The notes below the pieces were generated by a model that saw nothing but the letters and a program-made list of their open reading frames with translations, had not been told where the DNA came from and did no database searches. From Spirodela intermedia (Eukaryota > Streptophyta > Magnoliopsida > Alismatales > Araceae), in assembly GCA_902729315.2 (NCBI GenBank), contig LR746277.1, positions 4,593,001 through 4,657,000 on the forward strand: DNA of 64,000 nt, given 5' to 3'. The number at the start of each line of letters is the position of its first letter. Positions within the stretch are counted from its first letter, which is position 1. This document shows, in pieces, positions 50,022-61,547 of this stretch. The position numbers and the translations under genes were made by a program.

Positions 50022-52721
50022 GCGGCGCACGAGGCGCAGTCTGCTTGTCTGGAAATCCAACCCGGTTCCCGATAATAAATGGCCCCGACCGGCGCCTCTG
50101 GCCATCCGATCCCCATCCGACGATCCCTGCAGCGTTCAGCCCCCGGGCCAATCAAGCCTGTCTCAGCAAAGACCGTCTCTGACAGAGAACCGTTGTCCAG
50201 ATGTCCCCGTGGACCGGAAGAGCGTACGGCCCCCCTGCGCCACTCGCCCATCTCCGGTGGTCCCCATGGAGACCACCGCATCAGACGGTCAGGCGACGGA
50301 GACGTTACAGGGAGAGCTAAGCACGCCTGCTGCCCCACGGGGCCCGCGCCCGGCGGCGCCGCTACCGGCCCCTCCGTCGGCGGCACACGTTGGAACAGGG
50401 TCCCTGAGTAGTGTTGCGGTGACTCGGCGGCACATTGCACCGCACGGTTTTCCTGAGATTGGCAGATATTACGCTAGTTTTGGAAATTATTTGGCATCTA
50501 TGAAAGTAGATTGTATACAAAAACAATAATTTCCCCCTCCCTTTTACCGTGGTCCAACTAACTATCTCTCTCTCTCTTCCACCCGCCTTGTTTCTTCGTA
50601 TTTGAGGGGGGAGGGGGGAGGGGGGAGGGAGACTGAGGGGCTCGGTCTCGCATGCCCGGCGAGGGGGGGGGGCCGGGGGTCGGTTCTAGGGTTTTCAGAG
50701 GCTGCAGCGAGGTAGAGGAAGGTGGGTGGTGATCGTTCGTTCTTGCTGAGAGGGTGGATATGTAGGCGTTGAGCCGGGTGCGGGCGTCGGATTTGCTCCG
50801 GGGGGCTGTTCCTGCTCTTCGTCGGCCTCGCCGGCGGGGCATCGAAGCTCACTCGCTTGCTCAGCTCCGAGAAGGTATGGAGAGTGTTGTGCTGGCCTCT
50901 TTGTTCTGAGTTTTATCCCTCGTCTCCTGCGGGAGCGTAGTCGATCTTTCAAGCTCGCCTGGTTCTTCGCTCTCCCCTTGTCTTCCTGTCTTCTGCTGGT
51001 GCGTGAAGAGTAGAAGGAGAGGAAAAAGGGGATAGCGGCCTTGGTAGATCTTCCGTATCCCGCCTGAAGATGACCTCTCTCTCTCTCCCTCCTTCCCCGG
51101 TCTGTCCTTTTCCTTGTCCTCCGCCATGAGGGGAGGCCAACGGCGGCAATGTGATCCGAGCGACAGGCCTCCTCATCTCTCGACCTCGTCATCATGAGCG
51201 TACTACATGCAGTGGCCAATTTCCATTTCTTCCTGTGAACTAATGATTTCATGCGCATATTGATTTCAAAAAGCTGGTCGAAGATATGGCCTCCGCGGTG
51301 CCACCCGATCTGTCTTCCTTGTTGTATCCGTCTGTCCTCTCTCTCTCTCTCTCTCTCGCTTTCCCAGTTCTCCAGAGTCCCTCTCTTAGCGCCTCTCCGA
51401 CCACGACCCGCCCTCCAGACCCCAGCCATACTAACCTCACCATGATATGTACTGGAAACCTCAAGCGCCCCGCCCTCTGCCCCAAATAGTTTAGAGAGAG
51501 AGAGAGAGAGAGGGATTAGTATACTGTGTAGGTAGCGTGAGCTTTGCCGCCTGCAGTGGTCTTTCTCGGTCGGCAGGCCGCGCACATGGGTGGCGCAGCT
51601 GTAGCAGCAGCTTAACGTGCAAAAGGGTCGCCGTCGTTTTCACATCTTCTCCGTCGCCTCAATCGGACCACGCCGTATTCATGTAAATAATCTCACAGGG
51701 AGCTGCTTCTTACGAACGCGATTATGCAGGGAGATCTATCAGGAAGGTGTCGTTTTCTTTCGGAGCGCCCGTTCGCCGTCGAGCCGCCTCCAGGGTGCGG
51801 CCTGGAGTTACCTGGATGCCCCTGTGGTCGACACCATTATCGCCTTATCCTGTGCTGAGGAAAGGCGGTTCCGCCACCCTTGTTCCTCCCTACCGGTGGT
51901 CTCTGAAAGGGGTCGGTCTTCCAGCTGACGACAGTTGCAGAAGGCGGGAGGGGCCGTGGCTAGGGCAAGGACTGGCCTTGTTGCGTTGCTCGGCGGGGAG
52001 GAAAGCCACCCGCTGCTCCTGCATTTCCCGGAGCCAGGCCGCCGTACTGGGTACACACATTCGAGGAAAAGGGCAGGTCTCTCTCTCTCTTTCTCTCTCT
52101 CTCCTCTGTTTCTCTCTCATACACTTTCTTTAAAGGGTTGCGAATGTGAATTATTCTATTTGCGCATTTTGGTTTCCAGAGGAGAGGAAAGATGGTGGTG
52201 GAGGAATGAACAGGGAGGGCGGCGACCGCGCAGGGCTTCTCAGCGACGTGCAAGCGGAGAAAGGAAAGGAGGGTCGAGGAGCGTAAGAGGAGGAGATACG
52301 GACAGCGCCAGCGAAGGGGAGGAGCGGTGGGGCTCTGCGAGTGGATTTCTCTCTTGTCGCTCATGCTTCTGCATTGCTTCCCACTGTCAAACGATACTCC
52401 AGGGTATCGGGCCGACCGGGGGAGGCCCGCGGGGAGGAAGACGGCGGCGGCGGGGCGCGGGCGGCGGCGGTGAAGAGAATGGCGGCGGGAAGCACGGCGG
52501 CCGCCGGTGGCGCCGGCGGCGAGGTTCATTTTCTCTGTAGATTCCCAATCTTCTTGCTTCTTCTTCGTCGCTATTTTTTGGATACCATGCGATTGCGTTA
52601 GGAAATGAATGTACCAGTGATATTGGCGCTCAGGGCTCAATCAACTCCTCTGTTTTCGGCTGTTCTTTCTCCACCGCAAGATCTTCTCGGCTGAGCTTCC
52701 TCCTCCTCCTCCTCATCATCT

Positions 52722-52802
52722 TCCTTCTTCTTCTTCTTCTTCTTCTTCTTCTTCTTCTTCTTCTTCTTCTTCTTCTTCTTCTTCTTCTTCTTCTTCTTCT
52801 TC
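52722..52802. repeat. (CTT)n trinucleotide microsatellite
   Basis: About 80 bp of uninterrupted TTC/CTT units. On the minus strand it reads as GAA, giving spurious poly-Lys or poly-Arg frames. No coding gene was found around it. Confidence 0.93.
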
Positions 52803-53865
52803 TGTGACTTGTCTGGGCTGTTGAAGGAAGGAAGCATCCGTCTAGCTTTCTCCAAGGTCTTCCCCCGCCCTGTTCGTCGGCCATGCGTCATAAACTCACA
52901 GCCGAGATCAGAAGTAAACCCTGCGGAACGGGGTTTTCCTCGCAGATTTTATATGCCGCAGCAGGTTGTAGCCGCGTTTTGGGGTGGGGTTTCCTGCTCC
53001 AGTCCAATCCCTGAACAGTCGTCCATGGCTCCTTTCAGGACAGATCTCAATAGCTTGTCGCATCCTTCTACCCATCCCTGCCTGTGCTTGTTTGTATATG
53101 GGAAGCGAATAGAGGGAGAAATGCAATCAGAGCGTGCGACCAAGCTTCCCCTCCTCCGACCATATCTGAAACAGTCGTCTTGCTGAAATGTAAGCTCGGG
53201 AACTCCCCGCAATGGTGTCTGGGGCTGCTCACGGGAGAGTAGCTGTCGGCTCTGCTGCCGCCGCTGTCTCGGACTGACTTGGAAGGAGACTAGATACCAC
53301 CTAGGGTTTCTTCAAAAATCCTGATTCATCCATCCCAGAGGTGGAGGAAGATGGCACCCTAAGTTCCCCCTACGAGAGAAATCAGAGCAACCCACAAGAA
53401 AATAACCAATGCCCACCAGATCATGAAAGTCAACAGCTTGTTCTTCGATTCTTTGCAACATCGAAACTGCGTTTCGTTAAATTCTCCTGGGCTGTTCAAT
53501 CAGTGTTCTTCGACAGAAAATTAACCCATTGAATGCCATTAGAACTATGAAAAGGGTATGAGCACACGCATGGAAACGAAGATTGGCAGGCAGCAGGGGG
53601 GAAGAATAGAATTCAGCGAAAAAATTATCCATCAACTGTTAGAGAAAACATCAGTTTTCAGAGATCAAAATCCGTCTTCCACCTCCATGCTGACTTTGAT
53701 ACAATAGAGTCTATGTAAAAGCTTGTAGCAAGGAGAAGAGCATACAGGATCCAGTGACTCCCCACTGGAGAACATAGATGCTTCGAGCTAAATATGAACC
53801 GCACAAGGGGGCGCGCTAAGGCCCAAATCGGAAGGTGGGGAAAGATAGATCACCGGTGTCCGCGG

Positions 53866-54942
53866 CTAGGCGGCGACGTTCTCCAGGTACCATTTGTACG
53901 TCGCTTCCAGCCCCTCTCTGAGAGAGATTTTCGGAGACCATCCCAGATCTGCAAGCTTCGAGCTGTCCATGAGCTTCCTCGGCGTTCCGTCTGGCTTGGT
54001 ACGGTCCCAGACGAGACCCCCTTCAAATCCGACAACTTCCTTGATAAGTTCGGCGAGCTCCTTGATCGTCACCTCCTTGCCGCTTCCGACGTTCACGTGC
54101 TGCAGGCCGCTGTATTTCTCCAACAGAAACACGACGGCGTCGGCTAGGTCGTCGACGTTGAGGAACTCCCTCAGAGGGGAGCCTGTCCCCCAGACGACCA
54201 CCTCCTTCGCTCCGGATACCTTCGCCTCATGGAACCGCCTCAAGAGGCCGGGCAGTACGTGGGAGTTCTCCGGGTGGAAATTGTCGTGAAATCCGTAGAG
54301 GTTAGTCGGCATAGCAGAGATGGCGTCCCACCCGTACTGAAGCCGGTAGGCCTGGCACATCTTGATCCCGGCGATCTTCGCCACGGCGTACCACTCGTTC
54401 GTTGGTTCAAGCGGCGACGTGAGAAGGGAGTCCTCGGTGATAGGCTGGGGGGCGAATTTAGGGTAGATGCAGGACGAGCCGAGGAATATGAGCTTCTCGG
54501 TGCCGTGGCGGTAGGCGGCGTCGATGATGTTGGTCTGGATCTGGAGGTTGACGGCGATGAAATCGGCGGGGTATGTGGAGTTGGCGTGAATGCCGCCAAC
54601 CTTGGCCGCGGCGAGCACCACGTACCGGGGACGCTCCAGGGCGAAGAAGGCCTCGACGTCGGCCTGGCGCGTCAGATCGAGTTCCTTGTGGCTACGGACG
54701 ACAATGTTGCCGAATCCCAGGGAGAGGAGCTTCCGATGGACGGCAGATCCGACCAGGCCGCGGTGACCGGCGACGAAGATCTTAGCGGACTTATTAGAGA
54801 GGAACGATCTCTGCGCGGTGTCGATCCCTGGATAATTGGACAATCCATCCACGGTAACCTCAAAATCAGGGACGGACAGATCCGGACAGTGCAGAAGTAG
54901 AAGATGATGACGATGAGGTGTACCTTCATCGAGCCCCGCCAT
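53866..54942 (-). CDS. GER1: GDP-L-fucose synthase (GER type), 326 aa if spliced
   Basis: Cytosolic NADPH-dependent 3,5-epimerase/4-reductase that makes GDP-L-fucose from GDP-4-keto-6-deoxymannose for cell-wall polysaccharides and glycoproteins. A 19-nt first exon (54942-54924) joins 54827-53866 through a 96-nt intron with GTACAC and TTATCCAG ends; retaining it also keeps the frame (358 aa). Arabidopsis GER1 and GER2 are 312 and 328 aa. Motifs of the short-chain/extended dehydrogenase fold are complete: GHRGLVGSA (nucleotide binding), [25 protein letters not shown] (catalytic Ser/Cys), [11 protein letters not shown] (Tyr and Lys), [19 protein letters not shown] and [16 protein letters not shown]. 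An in-frame ATG further upstream (55200) would add a low-complexity leader and is unlikely. GER1 versus GER2 is not decidable. Confidence 0.93.
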   Translation of the reverse strand: MAGLDEGTPHRHHLLLLHCPDLSVPDFEVTVDGLSNYPGIDTAQRSFLSNKSAKIFVAGHRGLVGSAVHRKLLSLGFGNIVVRSHKELDLTRQADVEAFFALERPRYVVLAAAKVGGIHANSTYPADFIAVNLQIQTNIIDAAYRHGTEKLIFLGSSCIYPKFAPQPITEDSLLTSPLEPTNEWYAVAKIAGIKMCQAYRLQYGWDAISAMPTNLYGFHDNFHPENSHVLPGLLRRFHEAKVSGAKEVVVWGTGSPLREFLNVDDLADAVVFLLEKYSGLQHVNVGSGKEVTIKELAELIKEVVGFEGGLVWDRTKPDGTPRKLMDSSKLADLGWSPKISLREGLEATYKWYLENVAA

Positions 54943-55750
54943 ATCGCCGCAGCTCCCTTCCGCCGCCGCCGCCGCCGCCGCCGCCGTCTCCTTCTCCCGC
55001 TCTCCGGCCAGAGATATGTAGGCTGGAAGAAAGCCCCGCCTGCTGGTCCCGGCCGGAGGCGGGGTACTGGGAGGTTGTGGACGGCGGCGATCCAAACAGA
55101 AATCCAAACCGAAGGGTAATATCGGGACAGAAATCGGATCCAGTGGGAATCTCCACCCGTTCAGATCCGAACCTCGAGTCAACAAGGGATCACTTTGCAC
55201 ATTTTATGGGCCGAATTTAATTTTCATTATTATTTCAACGTTCATTTCAAAAAAAATATATCCACTAAAATTTAGATTTCCGAGTCTCCAGGGCCCACGT
55301 ACCCAACCTTTCTTAATGGGCCGAAACCGACCGGGAAATTCGGATCTGGTATACACATCCACCTATAAAGATCCGAAACTCGGGTCACAAACGAGTCACG
55401 CGGGATCGCTAGCCCTTTTATGGCCCGAATTTAATTTCCGTATCTAATTATCCGAATTATCCACTTGCCCTATGACCTCCTGGGATCACATATCCGACCC
55501 TGATTATGGGCTTGATTAATTTTGTTAATTGACCGATCCGAATCTTGCAGAGCTCGGCCCGGGAAGGTGGGGGAATGGGCCCGGTTATCGAGAAATAATG
55601 GATCGGGTGGTTGACAGACGGTCACGTAGGCGGCGAGGCTCTTCCTCAGAAGCCGTTGCGGTGGCGGTGGCGGTGGGGGTGGTGGTGGTGAAAGGGAGAA
55701 CCGCCAGGAAGGGGAAGGGGAAAGGGAGGAGGAAGAGGAAGAGGAAGGGA
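54943..55750. promoter_or_regulatory. Divergent promoter between GER and the PTC52-like gene, with an internal duplication
   Basis: About 800 bp between opposing start codons. Two diverged copies of a segment of about 160-180 bp lie head to tail at roughly 55158-55340 and 55372-55530. Both hold GATCCGAA-CTCG-GTCA, then TTTTATGG-CCGAATTTAATTT, then GGG-C-CA-TA-CC-ACC and an ATGGGC element. Site II-like motifs (TGGGCC, TGGGCT, GGCCCA) occur at least six times. A GCC/CGG trinucleotide run near 54959-54985 belongs to the GER 5' leader. Confidence 0.65.
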
Positions 55751-56178
55751 ATGGCGGCGCTGCCAGGCTCTTCTTCCGCCATCTCCCTTCACAGGGAGAA
55801 GATCTCCGTCGCCTCCCCCCGTCGGCGATGTAGAGAAAGAGGCCACCTCCGTGCTTCTGCTGTGGTGAGCTGTTATTATCTTCGTCGCCGGCGCAGGGAA
55901 TCGCCGGCCACTGCAGCGAAGAGCGGGCTCCGGCGGCGGCCGGTGGCAGCGGCGGAGGACGGGATGGTGCTGATTCAGGCGGAGGAGGAAGCCTCGCAGC
56001 ACGAGAAGGCTGCGGCGGAGTACGATTGGAGGGAGGAGTGGTATCCTCTGTACCTAACCGCCGAGGTCCCCATCGATTCCCCTCTCGGCCTCACCGTCTT
56101 TCATAAGCAGCTCGTCCTGTACAGGGATGGAGGCGGTGTCTTCCGCTGCTACGAGGATCGCTGCCCTCACAGGTTCCA

Positions 56179-56244
<66 letters not shown>

Positions 56245-57621
56245 CCTGTCTCCCTCCTGTTCCGTTGTGATTGGGGGGCCGTTCGGAATGTGTTGCAGAT
56301 TAGCGAAACTCTCCGAAGGCCAGCTGATCGAAGGGAGGCTTGAATGCCTGTACCACGGGTGGCAATTCGAAGGCGACGGCCAATGCGTGAAGATCCCACA
56401 GGTTACAGAGAGAGAGAGAGAGAGAGTAGACTTCCTTTCTAGTTGAGTGCCCTCAACGTCGACTTAACCATAGAAATTCTTCTGGTTTTCATGAGCCGGC
56501 AGCTTCCTGCAGGAGCCAAGATACCCCATTCCGCCTGCACGAGAAGCTACGAGGTCAGAGACTCGCAGGGAGTCATCTGGGTTTGGATGTCGGAGACGAA
56601 CCCGCCGGACGCCGGAAAGCTGCCCTGGTTCGAGCACTACGCTCGGCCGGGCTTCCAAGACGTGTCGGCCATCCACGAGCTTCCTTACGACCACTCAATC
56701 CTGCTGGAGAACTTCATGGATCCCGCTCACGTCCCCATCTCCCACGACCGCTCGGACTTCTACTCGAAGAGGGAGGACGCACAGCCGCTGATCTTCGAGG
56801 TGACCGAACGGAGCGCCAGGGGATTCGCCGGAAATTGGCGGAAATCGAAGCCAACGGCGGCGACCAACTACCTCCGGTTCGACGCCCCCTGTGTCCTCCA
56901 GAACAACCACCAGTACGCCGGCAAGGACGGCAGGGAGCACCACGTCTCCGCTCTGTTCCTTTGCCGGCCCACCGGGCAGGGGAAATCCATGGTGATCATG
57001 CGATTCGGAACCACCCTCAGCTCCCCCGTGATGAAGCTTCTTCCCCGGTGGTTCTTCCATCAGAACATGAGCAAGGTCCTGGAGCAGGACATGGGATTCC
57101 TCTCCTCCCAGAACGAGGTTCTGGTGAGGGAGGCGGTGCCCACCGGGAAGCTCTACCTCAATCTGAGCTCCTGCGACACCTGGGTCGCCGAGTACAGGAG
57201 GTGGATGGACAGGGCGGGTCACGGGATGCCTTACTATTTTGGGAGCAGAACCATCTCCTTGCCCGCAGAGCCCGCCGTCGTGGAGCAGTCGCCGGCCGGC
57301 GTGGCGGCCGGAATCTCCGCGTCGCCGCCGGCGAAGGGAGGCGTGGGATCCCTCCACGCGGCAAACCCGATCAACCGCTACTTCCGGCATGTCGTCCATT
57401 GCAGAGCCTGCAGAGGAGCCCTCGAGAGTTTCCGAGCTTGGGGGAAGGCCCTGTATGTTCTTGCGCTTCTGTCGCTCTCAATGGCCGTCATGGCGGAAAG
57501 ACGGCAGTGGAAAGTCGCCCTGGTAGCGTCCGCCTCCTTGTTCTCGACGGCGGGTTACCTCTGCTCCGCCGCACTTTCTCTCATCACGACGAACTTCGTC
57601 CGAGAGCACCGGAGACTGTGA
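55751..57621 (+). CDS. PTC52: Plastid Rieske non-haem oxygenase, PTC52/ACD1-like, 3 exons, 547 aa
   Basis: Envelope-bound plastid oxygenase related to pheophorbide a oxygenase, TIC55 and chlorophyllide a oxygenase. In barley and Arabidopsis PTC52 is linked to protochlorophyllide handling and import. Exons are 55751-56172, 56299-56401 and 56503-57621. The chosen ATG (GGGAATGGCG) begins a Ser/Arg-rich transit-like peptide; the frame is open further upstream but low-complexity. The Rieske motif is C138-x-H140 and C157-x2-H160, split by intron 1. The mononuclear iron site is E244/D248/H251/H256 in ENFMDPAHVPISH. Two hydrophobic segments (about 490-525) follow a CRAC motif (CxxC), the redox-sensitive pair of this family, and the end is FVREHRRL. 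Length agrees with PTC52. Intron 1 is a CT microsatellite. Confidence 0.92.
56180..56243. repeat. (TC)n microsatellite filling intron 1 of the PTC52-like gene
   Basis: About 60 bp of TC repeats start some 10 bp after the 5' splice site (56173) and make up half of the 126-nt intron. A CT tract is normally found near the 3' splice site, so its position directly behind the donor is unusual. Confidence 0.9.
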
Positions 57622-58324
57622 TCTAATCCGTCAGCCCCCATAGCTACAAACTCTGCAGTTTTTCGGATCTTTAGTCTTCACAAAGCCCTCGGAATTGGCA
57701 ACGTCTCTCTGTAGCGATATTGCTCAAACTCCCCTCAGAAAGTCACGTAAATGTTCAAGAACATTATTCCACCTGGATACCCAAAACAGTATAAATCTTT
57801 CTTCATGAGATTCAGAAAAATCTACGACTAGTCTATTGACACATTTTATTGATGATCACTGACTATTGCGTGATTAATAAATGGAAGTATTATATTACGT
57901 GATTTTATATACTAGTGTTAAGTCCAATGTACTAAAATATTCGCTTTCATATTCTAACTTAAATTTTGACGTAAATATCAAATAATAAAATATTTTGTTT
58001 CACAAAACATAACTCATCTATTGAAATTTTGTGATCCACATAATGAGCTATTTATGTACCATTCTAAAATTTCATATATTTATGTAATGAAACATGATGT
58101 TTATATATTGAAATATTAAGTCTAAAGTATTCCAAGTCCACAACATAGCTTGTTATGAGTCACACATTCGGAATACGAAGGCTTTGTTGGGCATGACCAC
58201 TTAATATGACATGTGGGCCCTCTTATGTGTCAGCCCAAAAGAAGGGGAAAAAAGGGTTTTTTTAAGGCCCATATCTCATATCTCACTTAACATGGCATGT
58301 TCTTCACTATTTTGTGATGGGTTT
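57622..58324. other. 3' flank of the PTC52-like gene and AT-rich spacer
   Basis: About 700 bp with no gene. A block at 58080-58151 (GTAATGAAA...GTCCACAACATAGCTT) recurs at about 62880-62925 on the far side of the copia element, so the element probably inserted into, or next to, an older dispersed repeat. Confidence 0.5.
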
Positions 58325-58751
58325 TGCTCTAAGTTATGATACATGCTGTGGAAACCCATGATTGGCGAAGTTGGGACAAGAAAATGAAAAATCTAGAGCA
58401 AGAGGAACAATAATTTGGTAATAAGTGACCAAAGAGGGTGAGATTCCTCTCTAGAAGCACAAGGAAGATGAGACAGGGTTGCTCCCCTAGTGTTGTTCTA
58501 TTTTCTTGTCTCATTTTCTCTTTGCATGATTTCTCTAGCATTCTACATTAGCAGTTGAATCTAGAGATGTCTAGATATCATTTTCTCAATGATTGAACAT
58601 TAGATCATTTCATAGTGGTCTCTTTGTTCATTTCATTTATTTAGTTGAAAGAGTTTTGCATATTCTTAGTGATTGTTTTGTCCAAATGTCATTTCAAACT
58701 TGATTACATATATTGATTGCATATATAGAGATGTTCAAATGCTGTTTCTCA
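58325..58751 (+). repeat. 5' LTR of the copia element
   Basis: Shares long blocks with 61548-61982, such as TTCTCTCTAGAA/TCCTCTCTAGAA, TTTTCTCAATGATT and AAATGTCATTTCAA/AAAGGTCATTTCAA. Both copies end in TTTCTCA. The ends are degraded, so the first base is approximate. Confidence 0.75.
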
Positions 58752-58753
58752 AT

Positions 58754-58765
58754 TGGTATCAAAGC
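58754..58765 (+). other. Primer-binding site of the copia element
   Basis: TGGTATCAAAGC directly follows the 5' LTR. It differs by one base from the plant TGGTATCAGAGC site that pairs with the 3' end of initiator methionine tRNA, the usual copia primer. Confidence 0.85.
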
Positions 58766-61547
58766 TAGGTTGCTTTATTATTGATTGCATATACATATGA
58801 ACATAGAGGTTGGAAATTTTTCTCGCATTATTATTTTAAATGACAGCAACTAAATAATTTGGAAATAAAGAATAAAAGATCTCTTATGTTACAAAGATTT
58901 CGATGGCCCTTTGCATGAAGGTAGTGCAAAATTAAAGAAAATATTGGATGAAGAGTAAAAGATGTTAGACCAAAAAGTGGTTAACTATATTAGACAATAG
59001 ATTAATGATAATGCTTATCATAATGTGTTCTAAGAGTCATTTGCACACCCTCTTTGAAAGAAATTAGAGAAGCTCTATGAGATCCAAAATACAAACAACA
59101 AAAATTTATTGATCAAACAACTTATAAATTTGAAGTATATTGATGAGACTCCTATCATTGCTCACTTGAATAAAATCCAGAATATTATTAACCAATTGTC
59201 CTTTATGAAAATAGGTCCTGATGATGAATTGTAGACGTTATTATTATTGAAATTGTTACAGAAAATTTAAGAGATATTTTTATTTCTCTTAATAATTCTG
59301 CACCAAATGAATTTATTAGTATAGAACTGATGACCAAGAGTTTACTAAAAGAAGAGATGGAGAGAAAGACTATTAAAAGTTTTAGTGAGGAGTCCTAAGC
59401 ATTGGCCTCAAATAATAGAAGATAATCATAATAAAAAAATAGGAGTAACACGAGTAAAGGTAAAAGTAAGTTAAAATCAAGAGAAGATATTATTTACTAC
59501 AATTGCAATGACAAGAGATAATTTAAAAATCAGTGTGAGCAGCCTAAGAAGAACAAGAAAAAGAGTTAAAAAGTAAAGAGTAATAAATCAAAAGAGAATA
59601 TAATTGTTATGACACAATGTAGTCGTTATTTGATTCTATCAATTATTGATGAAAAAAAAATTTCAAGTGTCAAGATTCAGAGTGCATGGTTGATATATCT
59701 ACATCTTATTATGTCACACCATAGTGAAAGTCTTTTAACACATACAAGACATGACACTCTAGAGTGATCAAGATGAGTAATTAGGGCACTTGTGATATTA
59801 TTAACATTGGTGATGGTAGTGTCAAAATCAACCTTGACTATGAGATGATGTTTAAAGACTTAAGACACATAGCTGACTTGAGATTGAATTTGATGTCAAT
59901 TGAGAGGTTGGTTGATAAAAGTTTTGAGAACAAGTTTAATAGAGTACACTAGATGCTAACGAAGGGTCCACTTGTTGCTGCTTCTCAAAGAAATCCAACA
60001 CCTTATATAAGTTGTGTGGTCAAGGTTGTAGTGGTCAAGTCAATGTTGTAGAAAAAGACTTTACCTTAGAGTTATGACATAGAAGTTGAGACACTTTGTC
60101 TAACTCTTTTGATAAGATATATTTTATCTAACTTCAAATGTATCTATTTCAACTCTTTTATTAATTATCTTGTGAGTAGTACATCACAATTAGTTAAATA
60201 TTTGTAGTCTTTTTAGAATAAAGACCCCACATTGGTATATTGATGTCTATAGAATTAATAGTGTCTTCTACTTTATCACTTTTGTTACTAATTGTCTTAA
60301 GAAAATTTGAACTTATTCATTGACGACCAAGGATCAAATAATTGATATTTTCAAAAAAAATCATGCTAAGAAGAAAAGAGAGACAAGTCAAAAGTTGAGA
60401 TGGATCAAATCTGATAATGGTCATGAATATGTATGATTGTTTAGTTATTACCATTATAAGTTTATGAGATGATAGTCAAAGTTGAGATGGAACAAAGGTT
60501 GTACGATATTTTTTATGAGATGATAGTCCTAAGCACTCTTCAACATAATATAATGACAAAGATGCTGAATCGTACCATCATGGAAAAGATTATATATGTC
60601 ATTAACATGTTGAATAAGGAGTTGAATAAGTCTTATGAAATGAAAAAATAAGGTTAACTAAGTTAATTTTTAAGATGTAAATCTTTCGTGATAGAAAAAT
60701 TAAGAAGATATAGCTATCACAAGAGAGATATATTGAGAAGGTGTTGAAAAAGTTTGGTATGAATAATATTAAACTTGTTAGTTCTCTTTTTGTTAGTAAC
60801 TTTAGATTTTGTTCAGATCAATGTCTAAAAAGTGATGAAGAGAAGGATAAGATGTAATACATTTCATATGTTTTAACAATTGAAAGGTTGATATATGTCA
60901 TGGTGTGGACAAGGTCAAATATTAAATATGTATGGGAATTATGAGTATATTTATTTCAGATCTAGAGAAAGAGTATTAGATAACTATAAAGTGGATATTA
61001 AAATAGTTCAGAGGAAGCTTTAAAGTTTTCTTGTGCTTTGAAGATGGTCTCATTATGCTAGTGAAATATACAAATGCTAATACAGTTAGAAATATTGAGA
61101 TGAAAAATCTACTTAAGGTTTTGTAAGAAAGTTGTGTCATGATAGTCCAAGCTACAAAGGTGTATTACTCTTTCAATTAAGAAGGTTGAATATATTGTCA
61201 CGACTAAGGTTTGTAAAGAAATATTGTGGATAAAAGAATTATTATAAAAATTGAGACTAAAGTATGACAAATATGTGGTATAATGTGATACTTAGAGTGT
61301 CATACACTTGTTTAGAAATCCAACATTTCACTCAAAGTTAAAATATAAAGATAGTCGTTACCACTAGATTAGAAGTGAGATGAAGGAGAAATCATTGAAA
61401 CTTTAGAAAAGACACACATATGACAATGGAGCAAACATGATGACAAAAACTTTGCAAAAAGAGCAATAGAAGATTTGCCAACAAATAATTGTCATGGCCA
61501 CACCTCGAGGAGCATGAGACACCCCCTCCTTAGGTTGAAGGGAGAAG

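Larger units (their letters stand above)
48900..53865. other. 5-kb simple-repeat and G-rich region without a defensible gene
   Basis: Many open frames here are low-complexity peptides created by CT/GA runs (49,000; 49,682-49,715; 51,340; 51,493; 52,080-52,110), a CTT run and G-rich tracts. A CTAGGGTTTTC motif at 50688, of a kind common in plant 5' UTRs, is followed by a possible exon ending at 50874 (GAGAAG/GTATGG). A second possible exon starts at 51274 (AAAAAG/CTGGTCG) and contains an ATG in good context (51286). I cannot extend them into a protein. A non-coding transcript, a decayed gene or promoter DNA are all possible. Confidence 0.35.

Noticed and set aside
50695-51585. Long minus-strand open frame of nearly 300 codons
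   Set aside because: The peptide is Arg/Ser/Glu low complexity generated by GA and CT runs; it has no family motif and overlaps other equally open frames.
52630-52891. Poly-Lys or poly-Arg minus-strand proteins
   Set aside because: These are direct translations of the CTT/GAA microsatellite.
54943-55200. Upstream ATG at 55200 for the fucose synthase
   Set aside because: The added residues are low complexity, with a poly-Ala run from a GCC repeat, and come from the divergent promoter; the family starts close to the nucleotide-binding motif.
55529-55750. Upstream in-frame extension of the PTC52-like protein
   Set aside because: It is Val/Ala- and Lys/Arg-repeat sequence overlapping site II elements; the ATG at 55751 has better context and begins a transit-like peptide.
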